A stretch of DNA of 64,000 bases from DAIOEK01 sp963721445 (GTDB taxonomy: Bacteria > Chloroflexota > Anaerolineae > Anaerolineales > Anaerolineaceae): the NCBI GenBank assembly GCA_963721445.1, contig CAVRIZ010000005.1, positions 620,001-684,000 on the forward strand, in the 5' to 3' direction. The position numbers were made by a program, and so were the translations under genes. The notes under the pieces are model-generated. The model was not told where the DNA came from. It was given only the letters and a program-made list of their open reading frames with translations, and made no database searches. Below are positions 27,318 through 36,308 of this stretch, piece after piece; position 1 is the stretch's first letter, and each line of letters opens with the position of its first letter.

Positions 27318-27980
27318 TCAATCGCTGGAATGCGATCCCAGGATAAGTTTTACCCCATAGGGTAATAGCGCTACTGCCATGAATATAGCTGCAGTTAGAT
27401 TGATAATTTCCACACCATCTGGAGTTGCAACAAACATTACTCCGATCAAGAATAAGATTCCCTGCCACCGCGGAAGTGCACGAGTCTTGATCAATGCGGC
27501 GGCTTGAATGGCAAAGCCAACAGGTAAAAATATCATTCCCCAAAGAATAACTAACCAGCCCTGCTTGGAGAACATGGCGAGTAAGCCTGGAACCATCTGC
27601 GAAAACTGCAATTCGGATATCGTGTCAAGGGCGCTCATGGACAGACATAACGCTCCTTTATCTACAGCGAGTATCATTGCACCGAAAATTGCCAGAATTC
27701 CTCCAATCGTTCCTGCCCATCCTGCGGGTTTTTCAAGCAATTTCATAAAATGCAGGGCAACTACAATCAGTAGAGCAGTACAAAGGGTGACCAGCATATG
27801 CCCAAACTGCAATACATTGTTTTGGTGAGCCCGGTAGATGAGCTCTGTTGGGTTGAGGAAGCGTGGCGATAACAAGCCGGGGTGAGTTGAAAAGGCAAAT
27901 ATGAAAATTAGTGGGAATATCATAAATGTGATTCCAGTTCCAATACGTTTTACATTATTTAAGACAGATCTTTGATTCAT
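27318..27980 (-). CDS. Six-helix membrane protein of unknown function (DUF4386-like)
   Basis: This 220-residue protein has about six membrane helices, an N-terminal NVKRIGTGITFMIFPLIFIFAF, and a C-terminal half like LVILWGMIFLPVGFAIQAAALIKTRALPRWQG. The pattern resembles DUF4386-type proteins but I cannot assign it firmly. No catalytic motif is visible. It is divergent from a TetR regulator 112 bases away, a typical arrangement for a TetR target. Confidence 0.7.
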   Translation of the reverse strand: MNQRSVLNNVKRIGTGITFMIFPLIFIFAFSTHPGLLSPRFLNPTELIYRAHQNNVLQFGHMLVTLCTALLIVVALHFMKLLEKPAGWAGTIGGILAIFGAMILAVDKGALCLSMSALDTISELQFSQMVPGLLAMFSKQGWLVILWGMIFLPVGFAIQAAALIKTRALPRWQGILFLIGVMFVATPDGVEIINLTAAIFMAVALLPYGVKLILGSHSSD

Positions 27981-28060
27981 TGATTTTTTCCTTAAGTTAT
28001 AATGAATTTGATTTCTGAATTATTACTGTCTTGCCTTCGATAGACAATCTACAACCAATT

Positions 28061-28098
28061 CAAAATGTCTCATATTGGACAAAAAGTACAAAATGTCT
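28061..28098. promoter_or_regulatory. Possible TetR operator between divergent genes
   Basis: The 10-mer CAAAATGTCT occurs exactly twice (28061-28070 and 28089-28098), and TGTC-8-GACA forms a loose palindrome at 28065-28080. The second copy overlaps the TetR start codon. This lies between the divergent TetR and six-helix genes, where an autoregulatory operator would be expected. The assignment is inferred. Confidence 0.4.
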
Positions 28099-28704
28099 GA
28101 AAACTGGGCCGATCAATCCACTGGAAAAAGCGCAGATCGCCGCTCCAAGCGATCGGAGCAGGCTCTGATCGACGCATTGATCGGATTAATGGACGTTAAA
28201 ACGTATGATTCGATTTCGATCAAGGAAATTGTTGACAGAGCCAATGTTGGACGGGCTACTTTTTACGCTCATTACCAGACGAAAGATGACCTATTAAAGG
28301 GTGGATTCGAGCGTATATTGGATTTCACGCTCGATCATATTATCTTTAGTAAGAATGAATTGAATTTGATGGTTGACGTTACTTCGTTGTTTCAGCACGC
28401 AGCAGGACATCATCACCTATATAAAAGCTTGATGAGGGGAACAGGTTTTGGGATACTCACAAAAGACGAACTTAATGTATTAAGTGAAAAGCTGGAGCAA
28501 AAGTTATCTACGTATTTTCCTGATGAAAATAAACTGTCAATACCATTGAATGTGTTGAGCAATTTCTTTTCAGGTAATTTATTATTGTTGCTTAAATGGT
28601 GGCTTGATAATAAAATGCCATACCCGCCTGAAAAGATGAATGACTTGTTTCAGATTTTAGTCATGCCAGGAATTAAGTCTGCACTTGAAGTGAAGACACA
28701 TTAA
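28093..28704 (+). CDS. TetR/AcrR-family transcriptional regulator
   Basis: This protein has an N-terminal helix-turn-helix (ALIDALIGLMDVKTYDSISIKEIVDRANVGRATFYAHYQTKDDLL), the clear TetR signature. The C-terminal half is an all-helical ligand domain without recognisable motifs. ATG 28093 gives 203 residues; a TTG at 28075 would add six and has an equally weak ribosome site. It should repress the divergent membrane-protein gene and itself. The ligand is unknown. Confidence 0.9.
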   Translation: MSENWADQSTGKSADRRSKRSEQALIDALIGLMDVKTYDSISIKEIVDRANVGRATFYAHYQTKDDLLKGGFERILDFTLDHIIFSKNELNLMVDVTSLFQHAAGHHHLYKSLMRGTGFGILTKDELNVLSEKLEQKLSTYFPDENKLSIPLNVLSNFFSGNLLLLLKWWLDNKMPYPPEKMNDLFQILVMPGIKSALEVKTH

Positions 28705-28781
28705 CTTGCTTTATGCCCTGCTGAATTACAGTAACAATTAGTGGTGGTCGAGGGTGATAATACGAAATCTGGATGACACTA

Positions 28782-29884
28782 TCAAGATATTGGTGGCACT
28801 TTCGTCCATGTATTCGTATTGAAATCATAACTCCAGGTTTCGTTTGAGTAATTGAATTGCGTGGAACCGATTTGCCCACCAAACAGATAGACTCGGTCTG
28901 CTGCAATGTTATACACCATGGAATGGCGAGAAAGACGAGCGGGAACAGGGTTGGTCTCTATCTTTGCCCAGGTGTTGGTATTGTAATCGTATACCCAAGT
29001 TTCTAAGCCTGTATCACGGTATTCAAATAGATCACCGCCGAACAGAATTGTTCGATCAAACTCAACATCGTAACTCATAATTGGGTAATCGCGCCCCGCG
29101 GGATATGATGCTTCATCAAACTTATACTCTTGCCATGTATTATTGTTGAAGTCATACGACCACATGCTTTTGTCAACTTCTCCATCAGAGTTATCCCCCC
29201 ACATCAGCACTCTGTCAGCTTTCGTATCATACGTCATGGCCTGGTAATTGCGGCCAGGCGGGCTGGTAATTGGCTTCATTTCCGTCCAGTTATCTCTATT
29301 GAAATCATAAGCCCATGTATCATTGTAATAAGCTCCGTAAATAGTAAAACCGCCAAAGAGAATGATCCGGTCGGACTTCTGAAATCGTAAACCAGGCGAT
29401 CGCCAATATGCGATTTTGGCCCATTTTCCGACATTGCTTTCCAGGTATTTGTATTGAAATCGTAAGCCCAGGTGTCAGCCATCCCCCACAAAGACTTGCT
29501 TACCCCGCCACATCCACCGAACATAATAACCCGATCCGATTCAAAATCATAAACTAATTCGGGCGCGCTCCTCGGAGAAGGTCCTGGAGATGGCTTCATT
29601 CGGGTCCAATTATTTGCGGCAGCATCGTAGGCCCAGGTTTCGCCATTGTAGCTAGATTCAATCTTGTAATCCCCTGTTTGACCACCAAACAAGATAACCC
29701 TGTCCGACTCAATATCGTAAGCAATGGAAGTATAGGCTCTGGGGGATGGGATTCTCTCTGCAGGTAACAGCGTAGCAGAGGCTGCTTGTGGCAATTGTGA
29801 TGGTTGGGTATTACATGCTGTAAAAAGAAGCACACAAGCCAGTAGTAAACAAACCAAATACACAAATAATCTTCTACTTTTCAT
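28782..29884 (-). pseudogene. Kelch-repeat lipoprotein, frameshifted
   Basis: Two frames make one protein of about 367 residues. It starts at ATG 29884 (AGGAGA upstream) with a lipobox FTAC (Cys24), then kelch-like repeats: YDIESDRVILFGGQTGD, NGETWAYDAAANNWTRMKPSP, YDFESDRVIMFGG, DTWAYDFNTNTWKAM, continuing in the second frame to FNTNTWTKVPPIS. Between about 29380 and 29384 the frame breaks; the other frame reads KSDRIILFGGFTIYGAY, exactly the expected repeat, so one base (T-run) is missing. The intact protein would be a surface beta-propeller of about six blades. Its partner is unknown. Confidence 0.85.
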
Positions 29885-30399
29885 CGCACACTCTCCTGGG
29901 TCTGAATTAAGGTGAGTTTTTTGCATCGTCCTATGTAAGCTACAAAACTTTAAACATAGGCATCGGTGCATAATGCGATGAAGTCAGGAATGATTCAACC
30001 AATAAGTGGCCGCCTATCCACGATATCATCAAGTATTTGCTTAACGAATTATGCAAAATACATTGTAACTGTACATCTATTCGGATATTAGTTCAATTAG
30101 CCATTATGTTTTGTGGACGAGTTGATCATCGGATGTGGCTCCCACTCTAATACGGCATTGGACCATGACCATTGGTGGGGGTACGTTAAATGTGATTTCT
30201 GTATTGCTCGGGTAAAAACCCAATAGCGAAACCGATATCCTGGACACTTAACCCGCGTTCGGAGGTTCACATTTGGAACAATTTCAACATCTTGTTCGTC
30301 ATAAGAATTGAAGATGAAAATACCAGACAGCGTGGGGAATTTCAACTCATCTATCAAACGGGCGAACTACCCGAAATCATGAACAACAGGAAGAATAGA
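29885..30399. other. Divergent intergenic region between kelch and DUF333 genes
   Basis: 515 bases with no convincing ORF; two apparent frames run in from the flanking genes but have no ribosome sites. Promoters for both divergent lipoproteins must lie here, though none is clear. Confidence 0.5.
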
Positions 30400-31012
30400 A
30401 TGAAAACGTTATTCGCTTTAATATTTTTTTTGCTAGCACTGACTGCATGCACGTCAACCCAGGTTCCAATCTCACCCGCTCCAACCGCGACAGACAATCC
30501 GCAGGTTGGCATACCAAATCCTGCATCCGTCTATTGTAAGGAGAACGGGAACATCCTCGAAATACGGACTGCAGATGATGGCAGTCAATATGGAATGTGT
30601 GTTTTCCCGGACGGCAGTACCTGTGAAGAGTGGGCTTATTTCAGAGGGGAGTGTGATTCCGCGACACATAAAAGCCCAACTCCTGATATCGTTGTTGAAG
30701 CCACCGCTGCTGACACTAGTGACGCTAGTGGAGGTTTCATGGAACCAGGTACCTCCGAAGAGATAGCGGATTGGTGGGGTGTCATCAGGAAAACAGAACT
30801 CGGGCGCACAGTTTGATGATTTCTTCGAAAGACAGGATTTCGGGCAGGTCATCTACTTTGGCATTGATTCTATGGACTCTACGGTTAAGGCTCAGATCGA
30901 AGCGCTGCGCGACAGCGGCAAGGTCGTTCATTTATATGGCACACTATTGAGCAATGTTCCTGATTATAATGGCTCGCAGATCCAGGTGGACCGCATCGTA
31001 GTTGAAGAGTAA
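30400..31012 (+). pseudogene. DUF333-type lipoprotein, frameshifted
   Basis: Two frames form one lipoprotein of about 204 residues. ATG 30400 has AGGAAG upstream and a lipobox (LTAC, Cys17). A DUF333 domain follows: NPASVYCKENGNILEIRTADDGSQYGMCVFP and CEEWAYFRGEC, with paired Cys. The first frame ends soon after ADWWGVIRKTE; the other reads QNSGAQFDDFFERQDFGQVIYFGID to VDRIVVEE. The length is 3n+1, consistent with one extra base between about 30799 and 30806. It would be an exported protein; DUF333 proteins have unknown roles (some are labelled haemolysin-like). Confidence 0.83.
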
Positions 31013-31132
31013 CGGCAGAAGGCTTTTTTAGCGGATGCTCATGAAAGTTGGCTGTAATTGAGTGAGAATATAATCAAGTCTCGCCGCCAATTTCTGACTG
31101 GCAATAATCAATAATTGCAACGAGGTATCACG

Positions 31133-31549
31133 TTGAATTCACTAGTTAAGGTTTTAGTAACGATAGGAAGTATTGCTTCGATTGGTTTTGGAGTATGGCA
31201 CTTTTTTGTTCCAAAAGTATGGAATTGGTATTCGTATATTGATAGCAGAGCGACGGAGTTAGTCGCAGCTATCCGGGCAATCAATGTGTTCTTTTCATTA
31301 TCATTGGTTTTGTTCGGCTTGGTAAATCTATTATTAATTTTTGGTGATAAATCCAATAGATATTCAATTATGGTGATGCTGGCTGCAACATGTATCTTGT
31401 GGCTCACGAGAATGGCTTTTCAACTGATCTATCCTCAAGGTACTTTGTTCCCCGTTGTCAGATACGGGATGTTGTCGGCATTCATCTTGATTTCACTATG
31501 CTACATAATTTCACTATTCATGATGGCGTCCCAAATAACGATAGCCTAA
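31133..31549 (+). CDS. Four-helix membrane protein of unknown function
   Basis: This protein of 138 residues has four predicted helices. The segments IGFGVWHFFVPKVWNWYSYI, ELVAAIRAINVFFSLSLVLFG and FPVVRYGMLSAFILISLCY look like a conserved small membrane family, but I cannot name it. TTG 31133 is chosen because ACGAGGT lies seven bases upstream; the frame also opens at TTG 31115 without a ribosome site. It is a lone gene after the DUF333 lipoprotein. Confidence 0.7.
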   Translation: MNSLVKVLVTIGSIASIGFGVWHFFVPKVWNWYSYIDSRATELVAAIRAINVFFSLSLVLFGLVNLLLIFGDKSNRYSIMVMLAATCILWLTRMAFQLIYPQGTLFPVVRYGMLSAFILISLCYIISLFMMASQITIA

Positions 31550-31921
31550 TACCCTAGAACCCATTTACGAGTACTTGTTCCCCATAGGCTCTGATCTGCA
31601 TTTTGATCGTTAATTTTCAGAAATATTCTGACAGGAATCCTGCTTTGCCATTAATGATCAATGGGGCGTCATTATTCATGTCCAATTCGGCTTCCAAGTT
31701 TTCACTGGGCATAAACACAAACAATCACGAAAGTCCCCCCACGATCTGGATAATCAGTCAAAAGGAGGGAACGGGTGATTTGTTATTACAGCACGCACAA
31801 TGGTCTACCGAATTACGGAAACAAAATCGATTTACGAAACAGGTATTTCAAATTAAGTACATTAATTCGTTTGTAAACCAAAATATACTATCCGATTAAC
31901 AATCATCGTAAACCAAAATCT
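31550..31921. other. Intergenic region downstream of the membrane protein and kinase genes
   Basis: 372 bases between the convergent membrane protein and the GHMP kinase. One 98-codon frame (31603-31899) has no ribosome site and no recognisable sequence, so I do not call a gene. No clear terminator was found. Confidence 0.5.
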
Positions 31922-33361
31922 TCACATAACCATAATCCCAAAGGCGTCCGCACCCTGGGACGAACCGGTGAAAATATATGGATCAATACCAGTTACTTTA
32001 CGATATTCAGCAACCACATTTTCAAACGCCTGATCAGCTGCAGAAGTAGCCCGGCCTAAAATGGCGACAGTCCCACCCGCACCTCCCCCTGTGATCTTTG
32101 CGCCTAATAGATCTCTGCCACCTTTTGAAATGACAAGGTTCACAAGCAGGTCGGTTTCTGGTGACCCCAAGCCACAGTCTGAATAACCAACATGTGCTCC
32201 ATACATAAGTTCTCCAAGTAGCTCTAAAGTTCTGTCTGAGATCGGGGTGGACGCAGAATTCAAAAGCTCAAAGAATATCTTTACGCGCTGGTTTTCTTCA
32301 ACGGCATAACGAGTGCAATTACGAACAGGATAATCCACGTCAAGCCTGACTGGAGTGTATGGATCAAAATGAACGGGATAACCTTTTAGGAACTCGCTCC
32401 CCTTTACTGTTCGGGGAAGTTTTTCTTCGTATTTTTCTCTAAATTGGCTGGGAGAAATCCGTGCCAGGTAGCCATCCCATTTTGGATCAATGTACCTAGA
32501 AAGTACACCCGAATCATCCAGGGTGACTACTAGTCCTTCCATCTCACAAATCAACTGGTAACCAATAAAGGTGGCAGCACGCGCGGCTTCATACTCGATT
32601 CCAGCTACTGAATGTCGAACGCCCGAATCAATGCCCCATATTCTAAGGTCCTGAGGCAGATGTACCACTGGATAGGGGATGCAAGGTTGACAAAGCATGG
32701 GGGTAAAGGTGTCAACATCACCCATCACAACTGCGAACTGGTCCATCACCCCACTGGCAGATTGGGCAATCGCATTTTCTACCCATTGGGTTTGAACAGC
32801 CAGATCAATTCCTCCAGTAGTGATCCCATATGCGGCAGCACATGCTTTCATTCCTGAAACTTCCAACGCTGCAGAGGAACTGACTCCCTTTCCCAACGGG
32901 ATCGTGGAATCCAACAGCATATTCAGGCCATGCTTAACAAGTTCCGGATGTTCCTTCTTAAGAAAATACAGGTTGCCAACAAGCGTGGCGAACCAGTTCC
33001 GTCGGGAATCTAGGTTGATCCACTCTCTCACTTTTTCAATCTCAAGTACCCCGGAATGATCAGAAAAATCATCCATCGAAAATTCGATCCGTTCCTGCCA
33101 ACCCATTCCACGGACGGAGGGATTCTGCAAGATGAATTGTTTGTCAGCACGGGGCTGGGCAGCAAATAAGGTTGCTTCCCTTGTAGTAGTTTCAAATACA
33201 AGTCCACCGGTGTAATCGTCATTGCCACCCATGAGATCAAGACGGCCTGGAGTACGGTTGATATAGATTGGATCTTCATTATTAAACAAAGTGCCTCTGG
33301 ATTTTTTACACAATTCGAGAAAATCTCTCAAATCCGTAGTCATTATTCGTTGATGTGTCAT
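31922..33361 (-). CDS. GHMP kinase, L-arabinokinase/galactokinase type
   Basis: This protein of 479 residues has the galactokinase start NRTPGRLDLMGGNDDYTGGLV, the GHMP ATP loop PLGKGVSSSAALEVSG, the catalytic Asp segment SGVMDQFAVVMG, WGIDSGVRHSVAG, and a C-terminal GAKITGGGAGGTVAILG. MGG instead of the galactokinase IGEHTDY, and the IDSGVRHSV and SDCGLGSPETD segments, resemble the kinase half of plant L-arabinokinase (from memory). It should phosphorylate C1 of a sugar; L-arabinose is one candidate. ATG 33361 has GGAG six bases upstream. It is divergent from the transport/catabolism operon and shares its control region, so it likely belongs to the same pathway. Confidence 0.88.
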   Translation of the reverse strand: MTHQRIMTTDLRDFLELCKKSRGTLFNNEDPIYINRTPGRLDLMGGNDDYTGGLVFETTTREATLFAAQPRADKQFILQNPSVRGMGWQERIEFSMDDFSDHSGVLEIEKVREWINLDSRRNWFATLVGNLYFLKKEHPELVKHGLNMLLDSTIPLGKGVSSSAALEVSGMKACAAAYGITTGGIDLAVQTQWVENAIAQSASGVMDQFAVVMGDVDTFTPMLCQPCIPYPVVHLPQDLRIWGIDSGVRHSVAGIEYEAARAATFIGYQLICEMEGLVVTLDDSGVLSRYIDPKWDGYLARISPSQFREKYEEKLPRTVKGSEFLKGYPVHFDPYTPVRLDVDYPVRNCTRYAVEENQRVKIFFELLNSASTPISDRTLELLGELMYGAHVGYSDCGLGSPETDLLVNLVISKGGRDLLGAKITGGGAGGTVAILGRATSAADQAFENVVAEYRKVTGIDPYIFTGSSQGADAFGIMVM

Positions 33362-33407
33362 AGCAGACTCCAGGCAGGGAAAAAGGATGAACGATCTCAA
33401 AGGATGA

Positions 33408-33467
33408 TGTTATGAATTATATTCTACCAAACCGTAAAACAATAGTCAACAATAACATATCATAACA
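33408..33467. promoter_or_regulatory. Operator-like inverted TGTTATGA / TCATAACA pair
   Basis: TGTTATGA at 33408-33415 and its reverse complement TCATAACA at 33460-33467 flank the GHMP kinase promoter region; a further TGTTAT lies at 33506-33511, past the -10 box. Related CATAACA elements occur at 45227-45300 before the second operon. The DeoR-type regulator of the locus is the obvious candidate binder; this is inferred. Confidence 0.5.
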
Positions 33468-33474
33468 AAAACGA

Positions 33475-33503
33475 TTGCATTTCATATCAAAATACTATAT
33501 ACT
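33475..33503 (+). promoter_or_regulatory. Sigma-70-type promoter of the sugar-catabolic operon
   Basis: TTGCAT (33475-33480) and TATACT (33498-33503) are separated by exactly 17 bases, 30 bases before ATG 33534. Both boxes are near consensus. The transcript would have a short leader and start the long operon of permeases, enzymes and regulator. Confidence 0.75.
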
Positions 33504-33533
33504 AGTGTTATCCAAGGCAATAAAGAGTATTGC

Positions 33534-34397
33534 ATGGTCCAAAGCAAACAAAAGAGCAACCGCATCAGCGTATGGCTAGGATTGGTACCTTTTTTATTAT
33601 TTTGCCTAGCGTTTGAAATCGTTCCAATTCTTCTTTTACTCAGAGACAGTCTATTCACGAAGACCGGGGCTTTGACCCCTGCAAATTATCAACATGCGTT
33701 GGCACCACTGTATATAAGGTCCTTTTGGAATAGCATAAGACTATCGGGGGTAACTGCATTTATCGGCACGCTTTTCGGGTTGCTGGTAGGTTACAACATC
33801 TTTCGATGGCCATCCAAACGTGTTCAGGAAATTTTGATCACTCTCTCTGATGTGACAACCAATTTTGCAGGAGCTCCCCTGGCTTTTGCATTTATCATCA
33901 TTCTCGGGTCAAACGGATTAGTAACCCAATTCTTTTTAAAAAATCTTAATGTAGCGCTTTACCCGACATTTAGTATCTATTCATTTTCAGGATTAATTCT
34001 GGCTTATGTTTATTTCCAATTACCTCTAATGGTCTTATTGATAATCCCCGCTTTTGGAGGGATCAAGAAAGAATGGAGGGAATCTGCAACTAATCTTGGT
34101 GCAGGGACCTACCAATTCTGGTGGAATATTGGTCTTCCAATTCTTCTTCCATCACTTATAGCCGGCTTCGTGCTCCTTTTCGCAAATGCATTCGGGGCAT
34201 ATGCTACTGCATATACATTGACCGGCTCAAGATTATCGTTAGTAACCCTTCAAATCGGTTTTACGATCACTGGTGAAGTGCTTCATGATCCTGGGATCGG
34301 ACAAGCTATGTCGATTATCTCCCTCTTAATCATGGGATCTTGTATTGGTATTTATCGGATAGCCACAAGCCGAGCACAACGCTGGTTGAAACGGTAA
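33534..34397 (+). CDS. ABC transporter permease 1, spermidine/iron type (system A)
   Basis: This protein of 287 residues has six helices and the EAA loop ESATNLGAGTYQFWWNIGLPILLPS. Together with FGAYATAYTLTGS near the C-terminus this places it in the PotB/CysU/FbpB-like family rather than in a sugar (CUT1/CUT2) family. It is closely related to the permease at 46157-47032. First gene of the operon: ATG 33534 lies 30 bases after a good promoter; the ribosome site (AAAGAG) is modest. Works with the next permease and the ATPase at 35236. The substrate is probably the sugar or polyol used by the downstream enzymes. Confidence 0.93.
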   Translation: MVQSKQKSNRISVWLGLVPFLLFCLAFEIVPILLLLRDSLFTKTGALTPANYQHALAPLYIRSFWNSIRLSGVTAFIGTLFGLLVGYNIFRWPSKRVQEILITLSDVTTNFAGAPLAFAFIIILGSNGLVTQFFLKNLNVALYPTFSIYSFSGLILAYVYFQLPLMVLLIIPAFGGIKKEWRESATNLGAGTYQFWWNIGLPILLPSLIAGFVLLFANAFGAYATAYTLTGSRLSLVTLQIGFTITGEVLHDPGIGQAMSIISLLIMGSCIGIYRIATSRAQRWLKR

Positions 34398-34401
34398 ATC
34401 T

Positions 34402-35223
34402 ATGAAAAATACTCAAACATCCAAAACAGGATTTGGGCAAATCATAATTGTCGCTGTATTTGTCATCTATATGGTGTTACCAATTATTGCAACGTACATT
34501 TTTTCTATTGCAACCCGTTGGGATCGTACAATTCTTCCCGAAGGGTACTCACTTGAAGGTTACCAGACGGCCCTAAAGAACCCATATTTTTTAATTACCC
34601 TTAAGAATTCGCTCGTTTTATCTGTCGCCTCGGTCTTGGTTTCCTTAATTGTTGTGGTTCCCACAGTGTATTGGGTTCATGTCAGGCTTCATGCAGCCAA
34701 GCCAATCCTAGATATCTTAATGATCCTTCCGTTTGGCATCCCCGGAGTTGTATTAGCGTTAGCGCTAGTTCAAGTGTATAACTTCGCTCCAATCAATCGA
34801 TCCCCATTATTGCTAACAGCAGCTACTGTTGTGTTCACGATGCCTTTTATGTATCGTTCGGTTTCGAACAACCTGGATGCGGTGGATATCCCCACTTTAA
34901 CAGAGGCTGCACAAAGTCTAGGAGCCGATATCATAAACGTGCTCACCAAGGTGATCATACCCAATATTTTTCCAGGAATACTGAGCGGAAGTCTATTGGT
35001 CTTTGCGACAGTCTTCGCTGAGTTTACGCTGGCAAGGTTGATCGTGGGAGCAGGGTTTAAAACCTTCCCGATGTTCTTGGTGGAATACACAAGAAAAGAT
35101 GGAACTATAGCAGCCGGTCTTTCGGTAATCTCGTTCACGATCGCGTGGATTGTATCAATGCTGATATTGTGGATAAGTGGAAAGGGTATGAAAACTTCAA
35201 CTGATGCATTAAAAGCTAGATAA
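34402..35223 (+). CDS. ABC transporter permease 2, spermidine/iron type (system A)
   Basis: This protein of 273 residues has six helices and the EAA loop EAAQSLGADIINVLTKVIIPNIFPGILSG, plus the PotC-like start IATYIFSIATRWDRTILPEGYSLEGYQTAL. The segment FAEFTLARLIVGAGFKTFPMFL is conserved with the paralogue at 47029-47841. Starts four bases after the first permease, so the two are coupled. Forms the channel with permease 1. Confidence 0.93.
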   Translation: MKNTQTSKTGFGQIIIVAVFVIYMVLPIIATYIFSIATRWDRTILPEGYSLEGYQTALKNPYFLITLKNSLVLSVASVLVSLIVVVPTVYWVHVRLHAAKPILDILMILPFGIPGVVLALALVQVYNFAPINRSPLLLTAATVVFTMPFMYRSVSNNLDAVDIPTLTEAAQSLGADIINVLTKVIIPNIFPGILSGSLLVFATVFAEFTLARLIVGAGFKTFPMFLVEYTRKDGTIAAGLSVISFTIAWIVSMLILWISGKGMKTSTDALKAR

Positions 35224-35235
35224 AGGATTCCCAAT

Positions 35236-36297
35236 ATGGCCTATCTTGAACTAACCAACATTTCGAAAAACTTCAACAACGTAGTAGCCGTCAAAGATTT
35301 CAATCTCAATATCCAAAAAGGTCAACTTGTGTCTTTTCTTGGGCCATCAGGATGTGGAAAGACAACCACCTTGCGTATGATCGCGGGCTTTGAAACTCCA
35401 GATGCAGGGACCATCCTGTTGGACAACCAGGATATTTCAAATATTCCACCCAATAAACGGGGTATTGGAATGGTATTTCAGGCATATGCACTATTCCCAA
35501 ATATGACAATCAAAGAAAATGTGATGTTTGGGTTGAAGATGCAACATAAACCAAAAAATGAAATGTCTGAAATGGCAGACAAGGTACTTGATCTAGTGAG
35601 GTTAAAAAATACATCAAAAAGGTTTCCTCACCAACTATCCGGTGGCCAACAGCAACGCATTGCATTGGCAAGAGCATTGGCAATTCAGCCTCGTGTACTT
35701 TTATTAGATGAACCTCTTTCTGCACTTGATGCCGAGGTTCGTGTCGTCTTAAGAGGAGAGATCAGGCGGATACAATCAAACCTTGGCATAACCACTGTTT
35801 ACGTTACCCATGACCAGGAAGAAGCTCTGTCGATCTCAGACTTAGTGGTTGTAATGAATAACGGCGTGATCGAACAAGTGGGTACGCCACAGGAAATTTA
35901 TCGAAAGCCAAATACACGTTTTGTGGCCACTTTTATCGGTACTGCGAATGAATTCCATGGTGTTGTGACCAATGATACTACGGTCAAGTGTGATGAGATC
36001 CACATCACAACCAGTCATGTTGCAGAATACCCAACAGGCAGCAAAGTAGTTGTATTGGTTCGACCGGAAAACATCGAGGTTTTTGATCAACTTCCAACCG
36101 GTTTGTCGTCAAATCTTTTAGAAGGCGAAATTGATACCATCACATTTCACGGAGCGATTACACGACTGGGTATCAATGCTGGTGGGAGAATGATCACTGC
36201 TGATGTAACGATTACCGGGCGATCTGCGTTGACACACCATCAACATGTTTGGTTAAGTTTCGGCAAAGATTATTGTCAGGTCATGCCAGAAGCATAG
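35236..36297 (+). CDS. ABC transporter ATPase, PotA/FbpC type
   Basis: This protein of 353 residues has Walker A GPSGCGKTT (36-44), a Q-loop in MVFQAYALFPNMTIKENV, signature LSGGQQQRIALARAL, Walker B VLLLDEPLSALDAEVR and the switch His in VYVTHDQEEAL. The C-terminal 110 residues form a TOBE domain (VLVRPENIEVF). It drives permeases 1 and 2 and, as the only ATPase of this type in the locus, probably also the second permease set at 46157-47841. Starts 12 bases after permease 2. Its stop is followed at once by the ribosome site of the next gene. Confidence 0.95.
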   Translation: MAYLELTNISKNFNNVVAVKDFNLNIQKGQLVSFLGPSGCGKTTTLRMIAGFETPDAGTILLDNQDISNIPPNKRGIGMVFQAYALFPNMTIKENVMFGLKMQHKPKNEMSEMADKVLDLVRLKNTSKRFPHQLSGGQQQRIALARALAIQPRVLLLDEPLSALDAEVRVVLRGEIRRIQSNLGITTVYVTHDQEEALSISDLVVVMNNGVIEQVGTPQEIYRKPNTRFVATFIGTANEFHGVVTNDTTVKCDEIHITTSHVAEYPTGSKVVVLVRPENIEVFDQLPTGLSSNLLEGEIDTITFHGAITRLGINAGGRMITADVTITGRSALTHHQHVWLSFGKDYCQVMPEA

Positions 36298-36308
36298 GAG
36301 TATCGGGC

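Noticed and set aside
31603..31899. A 98-codon open frame after the four-helix membrane protein
   Set aside because: No ribosome site, no recognisable sequence, AT-rich chance-like composition.
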